Assembly (NCBI GenBank): GCA_016297405.1
Contig: JAEDGP010000051.1
Location: forward strand, 1-13,228
Source: Treponema sp.
GTDB taxonomy: Bacteria > Spirochaetota > Spirochaetia > Treponematales > Treponemataceae
Direction: 5' to 3'
DNA: 13,228 nt
Shown here piece by piece: positions 12,376-13,228 of the stretch (within the stretch, counting starts at the first letter, position 1; every line of letters begins with the position of its first letter). Made by a program: the position numbers and the translations under genes. A model generated the notes under the pieces. It did not search any database. It saw only the letters and a program-made list of their open reading frames with translations, and was not told where the DNA came from.

Positions 12376-13161
12376 ATGACACGAGCAAATTATCACACCC
12401 ACACGTTTCGCTGCGGCCATGCAGTCGGCACCCCTCTTGATTATGCAAAAGAAGCTGTTGCCAAAGATCTTTGCGAACTTGGAATGAGCGACCACGGCCC
12501 TTTTCCACAGAACAACCATGGCTCCAGAATGAAATACGAAGAACTGGATCAATACCTTGACGAAATTGATATTGCAAAAAGCATATACAAAGACAAACTG
12601 AACATTCTGAAATCTGCGGAAATAGAATTCACAAAAACAGCGGCAAAAGATAACTATTATGATTTTCTGCTTAGCAGTAAGAAAATGGATTATCTTATTT
12701 TAGGCCAGCATTGGTTTTACGACAAATATGGAGATTTCCATAACGTATACAATCTAAGAAGCGCAGAACTTGCTCTTGATTATGCTGCCACCTGTGTTCA
12801 AGGTATGAAAACAGGATGCTTTAAAATCCTTGCCCATCCAGACATATTTGCCTATGAGCTTACCATCGGATGGAATGACTTTTACGAACAGGCATGCGAT
12901 ATGATCATACAGGCAGCCATAGATACAAAAACAATCCTTGAATTCAATGCCAATGGAATACGCCGCGGAAAACAAACATATCCTGACGAAGAACGATACG
13001 TATATCCGCACAAGCGGTTCTGGCAAAAAGCAAAACAGGCAGGGTTGTGTGCAATTGTTGGAAGCGACGCACATTCACCAGATGTGCTTTGGGACGACGC
13101 GGTGGAAAAATCAATTTCAATAATGAATGAAAACGGAATCAGAAGAATCGAAAAGCTTTAG
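12376..13161 (+). CDS. hisJ: PHP-family histidinol-phosphatase-like phosphoesterase
   Basis: A 261-residue protein of the PHP metal-dependent phosphoesterase family, HisJ type, close to that family's usual length. HisJ removes phosphate from L-histidinol phosphate in histidine synthesis. The trinuclear metal site appears complete: HTH (H7, H9), H15 in RCGHA, H40 in MSDHGP, E82 in AEIEF, H112 in GQHWF, H154 in LAHPD, and D231 and H233 in GSDAHSP. The RCGHA and GMSDHGP motifs favour HisJ over the polymerase-associated PHP domains. No other his genes are in the window, so another phosphomonoester substrate cannot be excluded. The start codon has no Shine-Dalgarno and directly follows a -10 box. 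It is divergent from nadE with a 65-base gap. Confidence 0.88.
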   Translation: MTRANYHTHTFRCGHAVGTPLDYAKEAVAKDLCELGMSDHGPFPQNNHGSRMKYEELDQYLDEIDIAKSIYKDKLNILKSAEIEFTKTAAKDNYYDFLLSSKKMDYLILGQHWFYDKYGDFHNVYNLRSAELALDYAATCVQGMKTGCFKILAHPDIFAYELTIGWNDFYEQACDMIIQAAIDTKTILEFNANGIRRGKQTYPDEERYVYPHKRFWQKAKQAGLCAIVGSDAHSPDVLWDDAVEKSISIMNENGIRRIEKL

Positions 13162-13182
13162 ATTTTTTCCGGACATACGTCG

Positions 13183-13215
13183 AGTCAAGGCACGCTAACG
13201 CTTAAAGCCTTGACT
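13183..13215. repeat. Inverted repeat after the PHP phosphatase gene
   Basis: AGTCAAGGC (13183-13191) and GCCTTGACT (13207-13215) form a perfect 9-bp stem with a 15-base loop that contains the sequence ACGCTAACGCT. No clean T-run follows (TCGCCGTTTTGAG). It may be a transcription terminator of the upstream gene or the edge of a dispersed repeat cut by the window end. Confidence 0.55.
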
Positions 13216-13228
13216 TCGCCGTTTTGAG

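Noticed and set aside
1..13228. CRISPR array, insertion sequence, prophage or defence island
   Set aside because: No regularly spaced repeats, transposase, integrase or nuclease genes were found; all substantial genes are core or envelope functions.

Overview
The window looks like a chromosomal housekeeping region from a Treponema-like spirochaete, probably an anaerobic host-associated species. The base composition is moderately AT-rich. The assignment rests on the gene set: a tiny 2[4Fe-4S] ferredoxin, a LysM/M23 peptidase, a PEGA-like envelope protein, a class A PBP followed by a mini-ParB, and a small secreted beta-rich protein. No single diagnostic marker is present, so the genus is an inference. 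I see no phage, insertion sequence, CRISPR array, tRNA or rRNA.

Layout. 1-189: intergenic, with a tandem 23-bp repeat. 190-1140 (+): metallo-beta-lactamase-fold hydrolase, tail to tail with deoC (1148-1900, -). 2053-2223 (+): ferredoxin, with a good promoter, SD and terminator. 2281-7494 (+): an envelope block of M23 peptidase, PEGA-like protein, a candidate C-rich small RNA (about 4378-4459), a class A penicillin-binding protein and a short ParB-domain protein with a hydrophobic/basic tail. A strong bidirectional terminator (7494-7552) separates this from tyrS (7562-8797, -). 8888-9394 (+): small secreted protein, tail to tail with the nadE-rlmJ operon (12310 to 9399, -). 12376-13161 (+): PHP-family histidinol-phosphatase-like protein, divergent from nadE. 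The window ends in an inverted repeat.

How the genes relate. The envelope block joins peptidoglycan synthesis (PBP), peptidoglycan cleavage (M23/LysM) and an exported PEGA-like protein. The remaining genes are core metabolism or RNA biology: deoxyribose catabolism, NAD synthesis, tyrosine charging and 23S rRNA methylation.

Most notable signals. (1) An unannotated, terminator-ended, roughly 80-nt structured RNA whose 11-bp hairpin presents a cytosine-rich loop resembling the UCCC loops of SD-targeting sRNAs; it lies directly upstream of the PBP gene. (2) A recurring arrangement in which start codons without a Shine-Dalgarno sit only 6-11 nt after a recognisable -10 box (starts at 190, 3302, 4533, 12310 and 12376), suggesting leaderless or near-leaderless mRNAs. 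(3) Divergent nadE and histidinol-phosphatase promoters that share the same -35 bases. (4) A ParB N-terminal domain with its DNA-binding part replaced by a possible membrane helix. No wholly new multi-gene system is evident.
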